Below, piece after piece: positions 5,341 through 5,345 of a stretch of 5,345 nt of DNA (position 1 is its first letter; every line of letters begins with the position of its first letter). Position numbers and translations under genes: made by a program. The notes under the pieces are model-generated. The model saw only the letters and a list, made by a program, of their open reading frames with translations. It ran no database searches and had not been told where the DNA came from. Origin of the DNA: Bacillota bacterium (GTDB lineage: Bacteria; Bacillota; Clostridia; Lachnospirales; Lachnospiraceae); the NCBI GenBank assembly GCA_023428655.1, contig JAEYXC010000274.1:1-5345 (forward strand), read 5' to 3'.

Positions 5341-5345
5341 CACCT
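5341..5345 (-). promoter_or_regulatory. Ribosome binding site deciding the DUF2089 start
   Basis: On the minus strand AGGTG is followed by six bases and ATG (5334-5332). Its last three bases are also the alternative GTG start codon at 5343-5341, which would then lack a properly spaced ribosome site within the window. The window ends here, so a stronger site further upstream cannot be excluded. Confidence 0.6.

Noticed and set aside
5341..5343. GTG start giving a 132-residue DUF2089 protein
   Set aside because: The GTG overlaps the AGGTG ribosome site that is well placed for the ATG at 5334, and the family normally begins just before PGKCPVCG.

Overview
The window looks like chromosomal DNA from a low-GC Gram-positive bacterium of the Clostridia, most likely a Lachnospiraceae-type organism. 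The evidence is strong AGGAGG-type ribosome sites, an AT-leaning base composition, a consensus sigma-A promoter, a T-box leader in front of a tRNA synthetase gene, and small-protein families typical of Firmicutes. The genus assignment is inference; no taxonomic marker gene is present.

Layout, left to right. (1) Bases 1-549 (+) hold the 3' end of a diguanylate cyclase gene: the tail of what looks like a GAF domain, then a complete GGDEF domain. (2) Bases 550-1009 hold the leuS control region: a sigma-A promoter, a small palindrome at the predicted 5' end of the transcript, and a full leucine T-box riboswitch with a CUC specifier, a UGGU discriminator-binding bulge, and mutually exclusive antiterminator and terminator helices. 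(3) Bases 1010-3424 (+) encode an intact 804-residue leucyl-tRNA synthetase, followed by a strong intrinsic terminator. (4) Bases 3525-3766 lie between convergent genes and contain a 153-base, almost completely self-complementary element (3540-3692) that could be a MITE-like repeat or a structured RNA, plus the terminator of the opposing operon. (5) Bases 5334 down to 3767 (-) form a tight four-gene operon: a DUF2089 zinc-ribbon/helix-turn-helix protein, a YvlB-type protein with a SHOCT-like N-terminus, a 104-residue protein that looks like a diverged copy of the C-terminal domain of its upstream neighbour, and a YvlD-type four-helix membrane protein ('phage holin family').

How the parts fit. 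leuS is predicted to be switched on when uncharged tRNA-Leu accumulates. The minus-strand operon resembles the Bacillus yvlABCD and enterococcal liaXYZ envelope-stress clusters. Here there is no PspC-domain gene within the window, a DUF2089 putative DNA-binding protein leads the operon, and the YvlB-type C-terminal domain occurs twice in tandem. The most noteworthy items are this operon architecture and the unexplained long hairpin.
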